Shown here: positions 20,798-30,789 of the stretch, piece after piece
Numbering within the stretch: the first letter of the stretch is position 1
Layout: each line of letters begins with the position of its first letter
Assembly: GCF_000012085.2 (NCBI RefSeq)
Contig: NC_008710.1
Coordinates: 620,001-684,000 of the forward strand
DNA length: 64,000 bases
Reading direction: 5' to 3'
Source of the DNA: Borrelia turicatae 91E135
Lineage (GTDB): Bacteria; Spirochaetota; Spirochaetia; Borreliales; Borreliaceae
Position numbers and translations under genes: made by a program
Notes under the pieces: generated by a model
Told to the model about the DNA's origin: nothing
The model's input: only the letters and a program-made list of their open reading frames with translations
The model's database searches: none

Positions 20798-22144
20798 GTG
20801 ATATTGAATAATGATGTAAAATTGATTCCCGGTTCTAAGGTTGAGGCTGTTATTAGAATTTCAAAAAAATTTGTTAAAAGTAAATACAACGAGATTTTAC
20901 AAGATTATTCTTCTCGTCTTAAGGTTAAAGGTTTTCGTATAGGAAAAGTTCCTTTTAGTATTATTGAAGGCAAATATTCTGATAATATAAGAGCTCTCAC
21001 TATAGAGAAGCTTATTCATAAGTCCTTAGAAGAATTTTTTAAAAGTGCAACTTATAAACCATTAGGTTATGCTGTTCCTAAAATATTAGATGAGAAATTA
21101 GAGATAGATTTCAGTAAAGATTTTGAATTTACTGTTGTCTATGAGGCTTATCCTGAATTTGAGCTACCTGATATATCTAATGTTGAGGTAGAAATTCCAG
21201 AAGTTTTTGTATCTGATTCTGATGTGGAGGAAGAGCTTAAATTGTTACAACTTGAAAATGCAATTGTTGTTGAGGATAGTGGTGATGTTAAGTCAGGCAG
21301 TATTGTTAGGGTAGATTTTGTGGAGCTTGATGATTCCTTAAGTGAGATTTTAACAACTAAAAGGCAAGATTTTGTTTTTACTGTTGGTGAGTCTAATAAT
21401 TATTATGGATTTGATAATGATATTATTGGGATGAAAAAGGATGAAGAAAAAATAGTAGAGAAAAATTATGGTATGGATTATAAATTTAGTGAACTTGCTA
21501 ATTCTTTTAAGAGATTAAAGATCTCTCTTAAGGATATAAAGAGGCGTGATATTCCTAAGCTTGATGATGATTTTGCAAAGGATATTAAGGATAGTTTTAA
21601 TACATTAGAGGATCTTAAAGAGCATATAAGAGAGAATATGTTAAGGCTTGTTAAAGAAAGAAGTGAGTCTCTTAAACTTTCAAAATTGTTATCTGATATT
21701 GCAGAGAAGCTAAACATAGAGATTCCATCTTCTATGTTTGAGGCTGAATTTAAAAATGTTTTAAACGAATTTTCACATCAAAATAAGATTAATCTTGAGC
21801 AATTAAGCAATTCTTCTACAGGTTTAGAAGGTATTAATGATGTTTTTAAGGAGAATGTACTTAAGAAATTAAAGTCTAAGTTGATTTTCCAAAAAATAGT
21901 AGATAATGATTTGACAGAGGTTACAGATTCTGATTTAGAGGATGAGCTTGTTAAGCAGGCTGAAGATGCGAAGATGAAACTTGCAGATATTAAGAAATTT
22001 TATCAAGAGAAGAATTTGCTTGAAATTTTAAAAGATGAAATTAAAAGACAAAAGGTTAAAGATAAAATTTTAAAAAATGTAAAGGAAATTAATCCTAAAA
22101 AAGTTGCCTTTAGAGATTTTATTAATTATAAAACAGGTGAATAA
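20798..22144 (+). CDS. tig: Trigger factor (peptidyl-prolyl isomerase chaperone)
   Basis: Ribosome-bound chaperone that receives nascent chains. The 448 residues comprise an N-terminal ribosome-binding domain with the signature-like [13 protein letters not shown] (about residues 46-58), a central FKBP-type region (about 155-235) and a long helical C-terminal arm domain. The start is GTG at 20798, with AGAGG six or seven bases upstream; an in-frame TTG follows two codons later. The stop overlaps the clpP start (TAATG), and it leads the operon tig-clpP-clpX-lon, a common bacterial proteostasis arrangement. Confidence 0.95.
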   Translation: MILNNDVKLIPGSKVEAVIRISKKFVKSKYNEILQDYSSRLKVKGFRIGKVPFSIIEGKYSDNIRALTIEKLIHKSLEEFFKSATYKPLGYAVPKILDEKLEIDFSKDFEFTVVYEAYPEFELPDISNVEVEIPEVFVSDSDVEEELKLLQLENAIVVEDSGDVKSGSIVRVDFVELDDSLSEILTTKRQDFVFTVGESNNYYGFDNDIIGMKKDEEKIVEKNYGMDYKFSELANSFKRLKISLKDIKRRDIPKLDDDFAKDIKDSFNTLEDLKEHIRENMLRLVKERSESLKLSKLLSDIAEKLNIEIPSSMFEAEFKNVLNEFSHQNKINLEQLSNSSTGLEGINDVFKENVLKKLKSKLIFQKIVDNDLTEVTDSDLEDELVKQAEDAKMKLADIKKFYQEKNLLEILKDEIKRQKVKDKILKNVKEINPKKVAFRDFINYKTGE

Positions 22145-22743
22145 TGATAAGAGAATATATGCATAATTTAGTTCCTACTGTTGTGGAGCATACTGGAAAT
22201 TATGAGCGTGTTTTTGATATATATTCAAGATTGTTAAGGGATAGAATAATTTTTTTGAGTGGTGAAATTAATGATGTAAGGGCAGACACAGTCATTGCTC
22301 AACTTCTTTTCTTAGAGTCTGAAGATTCTAAAAAGGATATTTATGTTTATATAAATTCCCCTGGAGGTAGTATTACCGCAGGACTTGCAATCTATGATAC
22401 TATGCAGTATATCAAACCAGATGTAAGAACGATCTGCATTGGTCAAGCAGCTTCAATGGCTGCATTTTTGCTTGCAGGAGGTGCTATAGGCAAACGAGAG
22501 TCATTATCGTATTCAAGAATAATGATTCATCAACCTTGGGGTGGAATAGGTGGTCAAGCCAGTGATATTAGTATACAAGCGAATGAAATTATAAGGCTTA
22601 AGAGATTAATAATAGATATTATGTCTGATAAGATAGGAGTATCTAAGGAAAAATTATCTCTTGATATTGAGCGGGATTATTTTATGACACCAAAAGATGC
22701 TCTTGATTATGGAATTATTGATGGTATCTTGGTAAGAAATTAG
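22144..22743 (+). CDS. clpP: ATP-dependent Clp protease proteolytic subunit
   Basis: Serine peptidase that forms a tetradecameric chamber and degrades proteins fed by ClpX. The 199 residues include the catalytic Ser104 in [12 protein letters not shown], His129 in [10 protein letters not shown] and a downstream aspartate near ERDYFM. The [10 protein letters not shown] segment at 71-80 matches the family. Its ATG overlaps the tig stop, and clpX starts about 23 bases on. Confidence 0.97.
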   Translation: MIREYMHNLVPTVVEHTGNYERVFDIYSRLLRDRIIFLSGEINDVRADTVIAQLLFLESEDSKKDIYVYINSPGGSITAGLAIYDTMQYIKPDVRTICIGQAASMAAFLLAGGAIGKRESLSYSRIMIHQPWGGIGGQASDISIQANEIIRLKRLIIDIMSDKIGVSKEKLSLDIERDYFMTPKDALDYGIIDGILVRN

Positions 22744-22766
22744 TTTTATTGTGGGTGAGATTTGAT

Positions 22767-24056
22767 ATGGCAAGAAGCAAAAGTCAAAAAATTGAAGGGT
22801 GTTCTTTTTGTGGGCGTACTAAAGCTGAGGCTGAAGGGCGAATTATTTCAGCAAAATCTGTTGCTATTTGTTTTGAATGTTCTAAAATATGTCATAATCT
22901 TTTTAAAGAAGAAACAGAAAAGCCTGTAAGGCCTAAATCTTCAAGGGGTCTTCCAACTCCTAAACAACTTAAAAGTCATTTAGATAAATATATTATTGGA
23001 CAAGAAGATGCAAAAAAAGTATTGTCCGTTGCTGTTTATAATCACTATAAGAGGATATTTAAAGGGAATAAGAGAGATAATGGGGTTGAACTTGAAAAAT
23101 CTAATATATTGCTTGTAGGTCCTACTGGAAGTGGTAAAACTTTGCTTGCAAAAAAGTTAGCAGCTGAGATGAATGTTCCATTCGCAATGGCGGATGCTAC
23201 AACTCTTACTGAGGCTGGATATGTGGGAGAAGATGTTGAGAATATTTTACTTAAGCTAATTCATGCTGCTGATGGAGATGTAAGTTTTGCAGAAAGGGGT
23301 ATCATTTACATAGATGAAATAGATAAGATTGCAAAAAAAGGTGAAAATGTTTCAATTACAAGGGATGTATCTGGAGAAGGTGTTCAACAATCTTTATTAA
23401 AAATAATTGAAGGCACTATTGCAAATGTACCGCCAAAAGGTGGGAGAAAGCATCCTTATGAGTGTACTATTGAAATCAATACGCAGAACATACTATTTAT
23501 ATGTGGTGGGGCTTTTGTAGGACTTGAAAATATTATTAAAAAAAGAATTAATAAAAGTTCTATTGGATTTTCATCTGCTGGTAGAAAAGATTCTGGAGAG
23601 ATTAATTCTTTAAAATACTTGGAAATGGAAGATTTGGTTAAATTTGGACTCATACCGGAGTTTGTAGGTAGGCTTCCTGTACATTCTTATCTTGAAAAGT
23701 TAGAAAAGGAAGACCTGATTAAAATATTAATTGAACCTGAAAATTCTATCGTGAAACAATATTGTCATATGTTTAAGATGGATAATGTTGATCTATTATT
23801 TGAAAGAGATGCGCTTGATGCAATTGCAGAAGAGGCCATGCTTAAAAATACAGGTGCTAGAGGTTTACGTTCTATTTTAGAAGAATTGCTTAAAGATGTA
23901 ATGTTTGAAATACCTTCAACTAAGCAAATTAAAAAAGTTATTGTTACTAAAGAGTCTGTTTTAAGTAGCAATATTGAGCCCTTGATTTTGACAGGGAGGC
24001 ATGCTAATAAGCCTTGGGCAAAAGAACTTTATGAAATCAATTCTCAATCTAATTAG
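22767..24056 (+). CDS. clpX: ATP-dependent Clp protease ATP-binding subunit ClpX
   Basis: AAA+ unfoldase partner of ClpP. It has an N-terminal C4 zinc-binding domain (CSFCGRT ... CFECSKIC), Walker A GPTGSGKT, Walker [14 protein letters not shown], the GYVGEDVE pore loop, an ISEF-type loop position, and sensor 2 in GARGLRS. I chose the ATG at 22767 (429 residues) because GGTGAG lies 7 bases upstream. The frame extends a few codons to GTG 22755 or TTG 22749, which are poorer. Its last 26 bases overlap lon. Confidence 0.96.
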   Translation: MARSKSQKIEGCSFCGRTKAEAEGRIISAKSVAICFECSKICHNLFKEETEKPVRPKSSRGLPTPKQLKSHLDKYIIGQEDAKKVLSVAVYNHYKRIFKGNKRDNGVELEKSNILLVGPTGSGKTLLAKKLAAEMNVPFAMADATTLTEAGYVGEDVENILLKLIHAADGDVSFAERGIIYIDEIDKIAKKGENVSITRDVSGEGVQQSLLKIIEGTIANVPPKGGRKHPYECTIEINTQNILFICGGAFVGLENIIKKRINKSSIGFSSAGRKDSGEINSLKYLEMEDLVKFGLIPEFVGRLPVHSYLEKLEKEDLIKILIEPENSIVKQYCHMFKMDNVDLLFERDALDAIAEEAMLKNTGARGLRSILEELLKDVMFEIPSTKQIKKVIVTKESVLSSNIEPLILTGRHANKPWAKELYEINSQSN

Positions 24057-26436
24057 TTCTAAAAAAGACGATCTTCCAGTTATTGTTTTAAGGCAGAATG
24101 TTTTTTTCCCAAATGTAACTTTATGGGTTAATTGTGATGATAGTATTTCGATTAATGCAATATATCAGTCTATGTTAGAGGGTAGATTGATCTTATTTTT
24201 TTGTGTTAATGATCTTAACTCGGATAATAGTAGCAAAATTAGTTTAGAAAATTTATATTCTATTGGTATTTATGCAAAGATTATTCAAGTTGTAAAGGTT
24301 ACTGAAATTTTGATAAAAATTTTAGTAACCTTTCAGGATAGAGTTATTATCAAAAGCATTGTAAAAAAGAATAATTACTTTAGAGCAAAGGTTGATTTTA
24401 TATCTGATAAATGTGAATTTAATAATGAGCTTTTTACTTATTCTAAATTCTTAAGAGAAGCGTATGATACTTATAGATCTTATTTGCCCGTTAAAAAACT
24501 AGACAATGATGAGAGTAACGATTTTTTTGATAGTCCAGCTAAGCTTGTTGATGTTATAGCCTCTAATGTGAATTTGGAATATAAAGTTAAAGTAGAACTT
24601 TTACAAGAACTAGATGTTAAGCTTAGAATAGAAAAATTGATCATAAATCTAAATATTGAGACTGAGCTTTTAATTCTTAAGAAAGATATTAAGGCTAAGG
24701 TTAAGACTAAACTTGATAAGGGTCAAAAAGAATATTTTTTAAATGAGCAAATTAAGGAAATTCAGAAAAGATTAGGGAGAGATGAGACTGATTATCTTGA
24801 AAGATTAAACTCTAAAAATATTCCTGAAAATATTAAATCTAGAATTGAAAAGGAAATATCCAGATTGACTCGTGTGAATACTAATTCGCCAGATGCTAAT
24901 ATTGTTAGGAACTATGTTGAATTGTTACTTGACCTACCTTGGGATGAAAATACTGTGATGAAAAATTCTTTAAGAGAGATTGAACTTATTTTAAGAAATT
25001 CTCATTATGGTATGTATGAAACTAAAGAAAAAATAATGAATTTTTTATCTGTCTATCATATTAATTCTAAAGTTCAAGCGCCTATCTTGTGTCTTGTGGG
25101 TCCACCCGGTACCGGAAAAACTTCTGTTGCTTTATCTATTGCTAAGTCTCTTTCTAGGGAATTTACAAAAATTTCCCTTGGTGGGTTAAGAGATGAAACA
25201 GAAATTAGAGGTCATCGAAGGTCTTATGTTGGAGCTCTGCCGGGAGTTTTTATTAATGCAATCAAAGTGGCTGGAAAATCTAATCCCGTAATTCTTCTTG
25301 ACGAAATAGATAAGATTAACAGTACTTATAAGGGAAATCCGGAAGCAGCACTTTTAGAAGTTTTAGATTCTGAACAAAATTCTAGATTTGTTGATCATTA
25401 TTTAGAAATTCCTTATGATCTCTCTAATGTGTTGTTTGTAGCAACAGCCAATTCTCTTCATGAGGTTTCTAGACCTCTTCTTGACAGAATGGAGATCATT
25501 AAGATAGAAGGGTATTCTTGTGTTGAAAAATTAGAAATTGCAAAAAATTTTTTAATACCAAATATAATTAAAGATAGTTGTTTAAATAATGTCTATATAA
25601 AAATAGAAGATGATGTTGTTTTACATATAATCAGGAACTGTACTATGGAGTCTGGAGTTAGGAATTTAAAGAGAGTTTTGACTAATTTGTTTAGAATGGT
25701 TGTAAGAGAATTACTTTATGTTTACTCAAGGGAGGACATAATTAAAGGAAATTTTTATTTTCCAAGTTCCTTAATGCATGGCAATAATTTACTCTTTACT
25801 CATGATCCTGATATTCCTGGTATTTACAAAATAATTAATATGAATAATTTTCATTTTTATGTGAATTGTGAATATAAGTTTAATTTAATTAGAATTGACT
25901 CTTCTGGATTTGTTTATGGTCTTGCTTGGACAAGTTATGGGGGGGCTGTACTTCCTGTTGAAGCTATTAAGTTTGATAAGAAAGGCGATATTATTTTAAC
26001 AGGTAGTCTTGGGAGTGTTATGAAAGAAAGTGCACAATTGGCTTATTCTGTTGTAAAAACTTATTCTTCTGAGCTTAATTTTGATATAAATGAAATTCCT
26101 GAAATTCATCTTCATTTTCCGGAAGGAGCTACACCAAAAGATGGGCCTTCTGCTGGAATTACTATCGCAACAGCCATAGCTTCTGTGCTATCTGATAAGA
26201 GAGTGCCTCTAGACCTTGCTATGACAGGAGAGGTTACTCTTAAAGGTTCAATTCTTCCTGTGGGAGGTATTAAGGAGAAGGTGCTTGCAGCTTATAGGAA
26301 TGGTATAAATAAAATTATTATTCCAAAGGATAATGAGAAAGATTATGTTAAGCTTCCAGAAGATATTAGGGACAATATTGATGTTAAGTATGTGTCTAAT
26401 TTGGGAGAGGTGTTTAACTATTTAAATATTATTTAG
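24031..26436 (+). CDS. lon: ATP-dependent protease Lon
   Basis: Single-chain AAA+ serine protease for damaged and regulatory proteins. About 801 residues: N-terminal substrate-binding domain ([14 protein letters not shown] at the start), central ATPase with GPPGTGKT and ILLDEIDKI, and a C-terminal protease domain with catalytic Ser in PKDGPSAG and Lys in [10 protein letters not shown]. The frame is open to an ATG at 24001, but GGGAGG is only one base from it. The ATG at 24031 starts at the normal Lon N terminus, so it is preferred, with moderate certainty. Overlaps clpX. Corresponds to the first of two Lon proteins known in Borrelia. Confidence 0.95.
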   Translation: MKSILNLISSKKDDLPVIVLRQNVFFPNVTLWVNCDDSISINAIYQSMLEGRLILFFCVNDLNSDNSSKISLENLYSIGIYAKIIQVVKVTEILIKILVTFQDRVIIKSIVKKNNYFRAKVDFISDKCEFNNELFTYSKFLREAYDTYRSYLPVKKLDNDESNDFFDSPAKLVDVIASNVNLEYKVKVELLQELDVKLRIEKLIINLNIETELLILKKDIKAKVKTKLDKGQKEYFLNEQIKEIQKRLGRDETDYLERLNSKNIPENIKSRIEKEISRLTRVNTNSPDANIVRNYVELLLDLPWDENTVMKNSLREIELILRNSHYGMYETKEKIMNFLSVYHINSKVQAPILCLVGPPGTGKTSVALSIAKSLSREFTKISLGGLRDETEIRGHRRSYVGALPGVFINAIKVAGKSNPVILLDEIDKINSTYKGNPEAALLEVLDSEQNSRFVDHYLEIPYDLSNVLFVATANSLHEVSRPLLDRMEIIKIEGYSCVEKLEIAKNFLIPNIIKDSCLNNVYIKIEDDVVLHIIRNCTMESGVRNLKRVLTNLFRMVVRELLYVYSREDIIKGNFYFPSSLMHGNNLLFTHDPDIPGIYKIINMNNFHFYVNCEYKFNLIRIDSSGFVYGLAWTSYGGAVLPVEAIKFDKKGDIILTGSLGSVMKESAQLAYSVVKTYSSELNFDINEIPEIHLHFPEGATPKDGPSAGITIATAIASVLSDKRVPLDLAMTGEVTLKGSILPVGGIKEKVLAAYRNGINKIIIPKDNEKDYVKLPEDIRDNIDVKYVSNLGEVFNYLNII

Positions 26437-26470
26437 AGCTTTATATGTTAGAATTTATTAAGGAGGAGAT

Positions 26471-26620
26471 ATGAAGGATGGAGTTAGAAAACCCTCAGGT
26501 AGTAGGGTATCATTTAATTCTCAAGGTTCTGTTAAAAATAGAATTAACAATAATTTTTCATCTTTTGTAAATGGCAATTTTGGGAAAAATTTTACTAAGA
26601 AGAAAAAGAAAAGTAAGTAG
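26471..26620 (+). CDS. Tiny basic Asn/Ser/Lys-rich protein, unknown function
   Basis: A 49-residue reading frame (MKDGVRKPSG...KKKKKSK) with a near-perfect AAGGAGGAGAT ribosome-binding sequence 1-8 bases before ATG. It has no hydrophobic segment, is rich in Asn, Ser and Phe, and ends in a run of lysines; such composition suggests binding to nucleic acid or an acidic partner, but that is inference. It lies 34 bases after lon and ends at a hairpin whose first arm contains its stop codon. Position matches BB0614. The strong initiation site is the main argument that it is real. Confidence 0.7.
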   Translation: MKDGVRKPSGSRVSFNSQGSVKNRINNNFSSFVNGNFGKNFTKKKKKSK

Positions 26621-26640
26621 CATGGTTATTAGCCATGCTA
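26618..26640. terminator. Bidirectional hairpin between the lon operon and rpsD
   Basis: TAGCATGG at 26618-26625 and CCATGCTA at 26633-26640 with a 7-base loop lie between the convergent small gene and rpsD. The arm overlaps the stop codon of the small gene. The T-tract is modest on both sides. Confidence 0.7.
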
Positions 26641-26651
26641 ATCTTATTGAT

Positions 26652-27278
26652 TTATGCTCTTTTGGAATAGTATTCGACAATCATTTGTTCATTTGCAAGG
26701 GTAGGTATTTCGTCTCTTGATGGTGGTCGAGTTATTTTTACATTTAAATCATCGGCATTTACTTCTATCCAAGTTGGTAATTTTCTAAGAGTTGATGTTT
26801 TTTCTATGTTGGATCTAACTAATTTTTTTAGTCTATCTTTTTCTTTTACTTGTATCATATCGTTTGCTCTTAGAGTAATGGATGGAATTGTAACTCTTCT
26901 TCCATTGAGCATAATAATTCCATGTGAAACTATTTGCCTTGCGTGAGCTCTTGAAATAGCAAATCCAGCTCTGTATACAACATTGTCAATTCTTCTCTCA
27001 AGTAATGCTAAAAGATTATCCCCTGTAACTCCATGCTGTCTCCTTGATTCTTTGAAAATATTAGTAAGTTGTCTTTCACTTACACCATAAGTGAATTTTA
27101 CCTTTTGTTTTTCTATTAGTTGCTTTCCATATTCTGTGATTTTAGCTCTCCTAGATCGTCCGTGCATTCCAGGTGCATTAGGTTTCTTTTTAAGCAATTT
27201 ATCATATTTAGGTTGTTCGAAGATATTCACACCAAATCGTCTTACCAATTTTCCTTTAGCTATGTTTTTTCTATTCAT
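26652..27278 (-). CDS. rpsD: 30S ribosomal protein S4
   Basis: Primary 16S rRNA-binding protein of the small subunit. The 208 residues include the N-terminal S4 region (GKLVRRFGVN, CysX-less, so the non-zinc form) and an S4 RNA-binding domain at about 94-155 (LERRIDNVVYRAGFA, then ARQIVSHGHI-like ARQIVSHGIIMLNG). The ATG follows GAGGAGTAA. It starts 20 bases after initiator tRNA-fMet on the same strand, so the two are probably one transcript. This gene is away from the alpha operon where S4 lies in many bacteria. Confidence 0.97.
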   Translation of the reverse strand: MNRKNIAKGKLVRRFGVNIFEQPKYDKLLKKKPNAPGMHGRSRRAKITEYGKQLIEKQKVKFTYGVSERQLTNIFKESRRQHGVTGDNLLALLERRIDNVVYRAGFAISRAHARQIVSHGIIMLNGRRVTIPSITLRANDMIQVKEKDRLKKLVRSNIEKTSTLRKLPTWIEVNADDLNVKITRPPSRDEIPTLANEQMIVEYYSKRA

Positions 27279-27298
27279 TTACTCCTCGCATCTTTAAA

Positions 27299-27372
<74 letters not shown>

Positions 27373-27383
27373 TCTCTCAGTGC

Positions 27384-27413
27384 ATTGTAACACAATTGTA
27401 TTTAATGTGTCAA
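27384..27413 (-). promoter_or_regulatory. Promoter for tRNA-fMet and rpsD
   Basis: On the minus strand TTGACA (27413-27408) and TACAAT (27389-27384) are spaced by 18 bases, about 12 bases upstream of the tRNA. The -35 is a perfect consensus. It lies beyond the stop of the cation-efflux gene. Confidence 0.6.
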
Positions 27414-27427
27414 TTAATTTTATTTAG

Positions 27428-28726
27428 TTATATTAATATGTATATTTCACATATTTCTTTATGGTATTTTTTTATGGTGTATTTTATTTTTTCTTTTTTT
27501 TGTATCAAACTTTTTAAGTCATTTTCATAGCTTAAATCTAATTTGACATGGAGACTTAAGTCATTTCCTTGATGAAAAAGGTTGAGTTCTTTGAAATTTA
27601 CATTAATATTTTTTAATGTGTTTTTTATTTTTCTTTTTAAGTCTATGTCTTGTTTTGAAAGGAGTTTATTAGCATTGTTTATGATTACGTGTAGTCCTTC
27701 TTTGATCATTATAAAACTAATACATATAGATATTATTTTATCAAATCCTGTCCATACATAATTTGCAAGTAATAAGCTTAGTGTAGTTCCTCCATGAGAG
27801 AATATGCAATTCTTATCAGATGATGATAATGCTAAAAGCAAATAGTTGTTATACCTTTTGCCGATTTGGAATTTTACCAAATATTCGATTATCTTGACTA
27901 AGAAAAATATAAAGGGTATTAATGGTATCCAAATGCTTTTTTTTAAAGAATTATTTGAAAATATTTCTAATATATTTTTTTTATCCTCGTGATAATGATC
28001 ATACTCCTGGTGATCATAGCCATGATTATGAATATGTAATCCAGATTCATTTCTGAAGTTCATTAATTTGTTCAATCCTGTTGTGCCTAAAAACATTGTA
28101 AATCCTGAGATTATGATGATTAATCCTATGATAAATGCTATCAGGTTTTCCATTTTTTTATATCCATAAGGATAATAAATTGTTTCAGGCCGATTTGTAA
28201 TTTTTAAACTAAAATAAGTAATTGTAGATAGGATAAAATCGGATGTAACGTGAAGTGCATCTGCGATGAGTGCAAACGAGTTAAAAAGAATTCCAACAGT
28301 AAGTTTAGATGTTATTGATGCTACTTCTGCTAATACTGAGATAAGTCCTATTCTTATTATAAGTGTATTTTTTTTTGTTTCATAAGTTAAGTCTTTTTCG
28401 TATATATTATTGTTATTTTCAAATCCTAGGTTTTTAAGTTCTTCTTTTATGTCATTAATTTTGCATAAGATTTTTTGTAGTTTATTTTTTTTACCATAAT
28501 AAATTAGGTTATGAATGAGTACTCTTTCTATTCCCTCTGCTTTAAAATTTGGATCAATATAGAAATTATTAATTTTAATCTCTTTATTTTGTATTTTGGC
28601 TTTCAGGTATGAAACCATTTCAACATTATTTTCTGTGTAAATTATATAAATTTCATCTTTTTTTAAGCTTGCAAGTTTTAAGTTAGTGCATTTATTGATG
28701 TTTTTATTGTTGATTATCTTGATCAT
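27428..28726 (-). CDS. GNAT-like domain fused to cation diffusion facilitator transporter
   Basis: A 432-residue protein. Residues about 1-115 look like a small GNAT acetyltransferase (INNFYIDPNFKAEGIERVLIH, then NDIKEELKNLGFE). Residues about 120-380 form a six-helix CDF metal exporter. The first metal site of helix 2 is present: Asp156, His159 and Asp163 in ADALHVTSD. A His-rich loop (HIHNHGYDHQEYDHYHED, about 230-250) is typical of Zn/Co transporters. The matching site in helix 5 reads SHGGTT, lacking the expected aspartate. A C-terminal cytoplasmic domain follows. Corresponds to BB0616. Substrate is probably Zn, Mn or another divalent metal; not determinable here. Confidence 0.8.
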   Translation of the reverse strand: MIKIINNKNINKCTNLKLASLKKDEIYIIYTENNVEMVSYLKAKIQNKEIKINNFYIDPNFKAEGIERVLIHNLIYYGKKNKLQKILCKINDIKEELKNLGFENNNNIYEKDLTYETKKNTLIIRIGLISVLAEVASITSKLTVGILFNSFALIADALHVTSDFILSTITYFSLKITNRPETIYYPYGYKKMENLIAFIIGLIIIISGFTMFLGTTGLNKLMNFRNESGLHIHNHGYDHQEYDHYHEDKKNILEIFSNNSLKKSIWIPLIPFIFFLVKIIEYLVKFQIGKRYNNYLLLALSSSDKNCIFSHGGTTLSLLLANYVWTGFDKIISICISFIMIKEGLHVIINNANKLLSKQDIDLKRKIKNTLKNINVNFKELNLFHQGNDLSLHVKLDLSYENDLKSLIQKKEKIKYTIKKYHKEICEIYILI

Positions 28727-28841
28727 ATTTGCACTTTCCCTTTTTTTTATTGCATAATCCTATTATGTGTAAAGATAACATTATTTTTTTTAATGTTCAA
28801 TTAATTTTGTTAATATCCTAAATGAGGTGGGAGGGATGTTT

Positions 28842-29210
28842 ATGTTACAATCTCAATTTTTTGTTAAAAGATGTAAAAGAGCTATTTCTAAAGAAGAAGT
28901 TCTGATAAATAATGTGAAAAATGTTGAACATGTTTTTTATAATTTTTTTAAAATATTTGATGAAAAAGCTTTAAAGAGTGTATTCGACTATTATTATGAG
29001 AATTTTGACTTTGATGAGGGAATATACGCTTTTATTGATAAATTTATTCCAATTATTAACTTTTTGTCATTGGAGGTTTTGGATTATGAATTTAGCATTG
29101 ATGAGAAAAAGCTTATATTAGAAGTGTTTGATTCTTCAGCATGCACTCTTAAGGATGACACATTGAGTGAGTTTGCTAGGGCTATTGTTTCTCTTGGTAT
29201 TTTAGATTAA
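28842..29210 (+). CDS. Small conserved acidic protein, unknown function
   Basis: A 122-residue soluble protein rich in Phe, Asp and Glu with helical-looking stretches and no recognised motif. I placed the start at ATG 28842, six bases after a GGGAGGG tract; in-frame alternatives are ATG 28836 and GTG 28827. It stands alone between the divergent cation-efflux gene and the convergent cdd gene and corresponds by position to BB0617. No signal peptide or membrane segment. Confidence 0.75.
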   Translation: MLQSQFFVKRCKRAISKEEVLINNVKNVEHVFYNFFKIFDEKALKSVFDYYYENFDFDEGIYAFIDKFIPIINFLSLEVLDYEFSIDEKKLILEVFDSSACTLKDDTLSEFARAIVSLGILD

Positions 29211-29243
29211 TACTTAAATTTTTTCTTTACACAAATTTTTAAT

Positions 29244-29699
29244 TTATGTTTCTTGATTTGCCTTAAATATTCTTGATAACTCTTCTTTGTTGAATGGAAT
29301 TTTAAGTAAATCTTTAAGTGTATAAGTTTGTGAGATTGTTTTAGTGGCGTTAAATTGGTTAGGATCTGTCATTAATATTTTAGTATTTTCTTCGAAAAAT
29401 TCTGACATTACTTGACGACATATTGCACATGGTACACTTGCTGGAGTTGTTGTGATCAACATAAAATCTATTTTTTGTATACCAACAGATGATATCATGT
29501 TCATTATTGCGGCTTGCTCTGCACAACGAGTTGCTCCAAAACTTGCATTTTCAACATTTGAACCTTGAAAAAATAAATTGTCTTTAGTTTTAATACAAGC
29601 TCCCACTTTAAATTTTGAATATGGTGAATATGCATTATTTCTTGCAGTTTCTGCCAATTGAAATGCTTTTACAATTGCATTTTGTTCATTATCTTTCAT
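29244..29699 (-). CDS. cdd: Cytidine deaminase
   Basis: Deaminates cytidine and deoxycytidine to uridine and deoxyuridine in pyrimidine salvage. At 151 residues it is a homotetrameric-type enzyme. The zinc site is complete: Cys59-Ala-Glu61 and Pro90-Cys91-Ala-Ile-Cys94. The N-terminal substrate segment YSPYSKFKVGACI is present. Borrelia cannot make pyrimidines de novo, so salvage genes are expected. Confidence 0.96.
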   Translation of the reverse strand: MKDNEQNAIVKAFQLAETARNNAYSPYSKFKVGACIKTKDNLFFQGSNVENASFGATRCAEQAAIMNMISSVGIQKIDFMLITTTPASVPCAICRQVMSEFFEENTKILMTDPNQFNATKTISQTYTLKDLLKIPFNKEELSRIFKANQET

Positions 29700-29829
29700 T
29701 TAATGCCTCTTAGTTGATGATATTGTCAATTATAGCACAATGATTATAATTTTCTATAAAAATATTGTAAAATGTTTAATTATAAGATGTAATTGTTGAT
29801 GTATGTGAAAGGTTTGTTAATATTTTTTT

Positions 29830-30789
29830 ATGATAGATGTTATTGAATTTATTAAAAAATATAATAATTTTATTATTATTGGTCATAAGGATCCTGATTT
29901 TGATTGTATTGGCTCGTCTTTAGCTTTAGCTTCTTTTTTGTCTAGAATAGGTAAAAGAGTCATTATGTTAAATGAAGGTCCTTTTGTGAGAAAGGAAATA
30001 ATTCCTTTTAAAGATAAGTTTTTATCTAAATGGCCAGATATTGATTCTTCAGATTATGCTGTTATTATTTTGGATTGCTCCATATTTGATCGAATTGGAG
30101 ATGAGTTTGGTTTTTATGTAAAAGATATGCCTATTCTTGTTATTGATCATCATGCATCGGGTGATAAGTTGGATGTTCCTGGGTATATTGATTCTTTTGC
30201 TCCTTCAACTACTTTTTTGATTGAGAAATTAATTAGGAAATTTGGGTATGAGGTTACTAAAGAGGAAGCATGGTATATTTTGGTTGGATTTTGCACAGAT
30301 ACAGGGTTTTTTAGATTTATTTCAAGAAGTGATCCTGAGCCTTTTGAAATGGTAGCTAGACTTGTCTCTAAAGGTTTAAGTCTTAAGGATGTTTATAATT
30401 ATATTGAATCTGTTAAGAGTTTAACTTCAATAGATATGCTTAGTGTGATGTTAAACAATCTTAAAGCTTATTTCGATGGAAAAGTATTGCTTACTATTTT
30501 GCCTTTCAATTCTAAGAAGGATAATAATGTTAGTGGCGTTAATGAACTTTTTTATGCGCTTCTTTCTAATGTTGAGAATAATGAAATATTAATTATTTTA
30601 AAAGAGACGGAAGATGGTTCTATTTTGGTGGGGCTTCGTTCTAGAGAATATTTTGATGTGGGTGAGCTTGCAAAGTATTTTGGGGGAGGGGGACATAAAC
30701 ATGCTAGTGGATTTAAGATTAAAAATAGTTCTTTAAATCTTTTAGAGAGTCAAATAATCTCATACATCAAGGATGCTATTAAGGCTTAA
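29830..30789 (+). CDS. dhhP: DHH/DHHA1 phosphodiesterase, c-di-AMP hydrolase (DhhP)
   Basis: A stand-alone DHH-DHHA1 protein of 319 residues of the NrnA type. The DHH domain metal motifs are HKDPDFD (19-25), a central Asp (LDCS) and DHH at 106-108. The C-terminal DHHA1 domain has [10 protein letters not shown] near 286-295. The B. burgdorferi protein at this position (BB0619, DhhP) degrades c-di-AMP and is needed for growth, so the same role is inferred here, with nanoRNase activity possible. The last 11 bases overlap the end of the convergent nagZ gene. Confidence 0.92.
   Translation: MIDVIEFIKKYNNFIIIGHKDPDFDCIGSSLALASFLSRIGKRVIMLNEGPFVRKEIIPFKDKFLSKWPDIDSSDYAVIILDCSIFDRIGDEFGFYVKDMPILVIDHHASGDKLDVPGYIDSFAPSTTFLIEKLIRKFGYEVTKEEAWYILVGFCTDTGFFRFISRSDPEPFEMVARLVSKGLSLKDVYNYIESVKSLTSIDMLSVMLNNLKAYFDGKVLLTILPFNSKKDNNVSGVNELFYALLSNVENNEILIILKETEDGSILVGLRSREYFDVGELAKYFGGGGHKHASGFKIKNSSLNLLESQIISYIKDAIKA

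Noticed and set aside
24001-24030. Upstream ATG of lon giving ten more residues
   Set aside because: The purine tract is one base from this ATG, too close to act, and the family N terminus begins at 24031. Not fully excluded.
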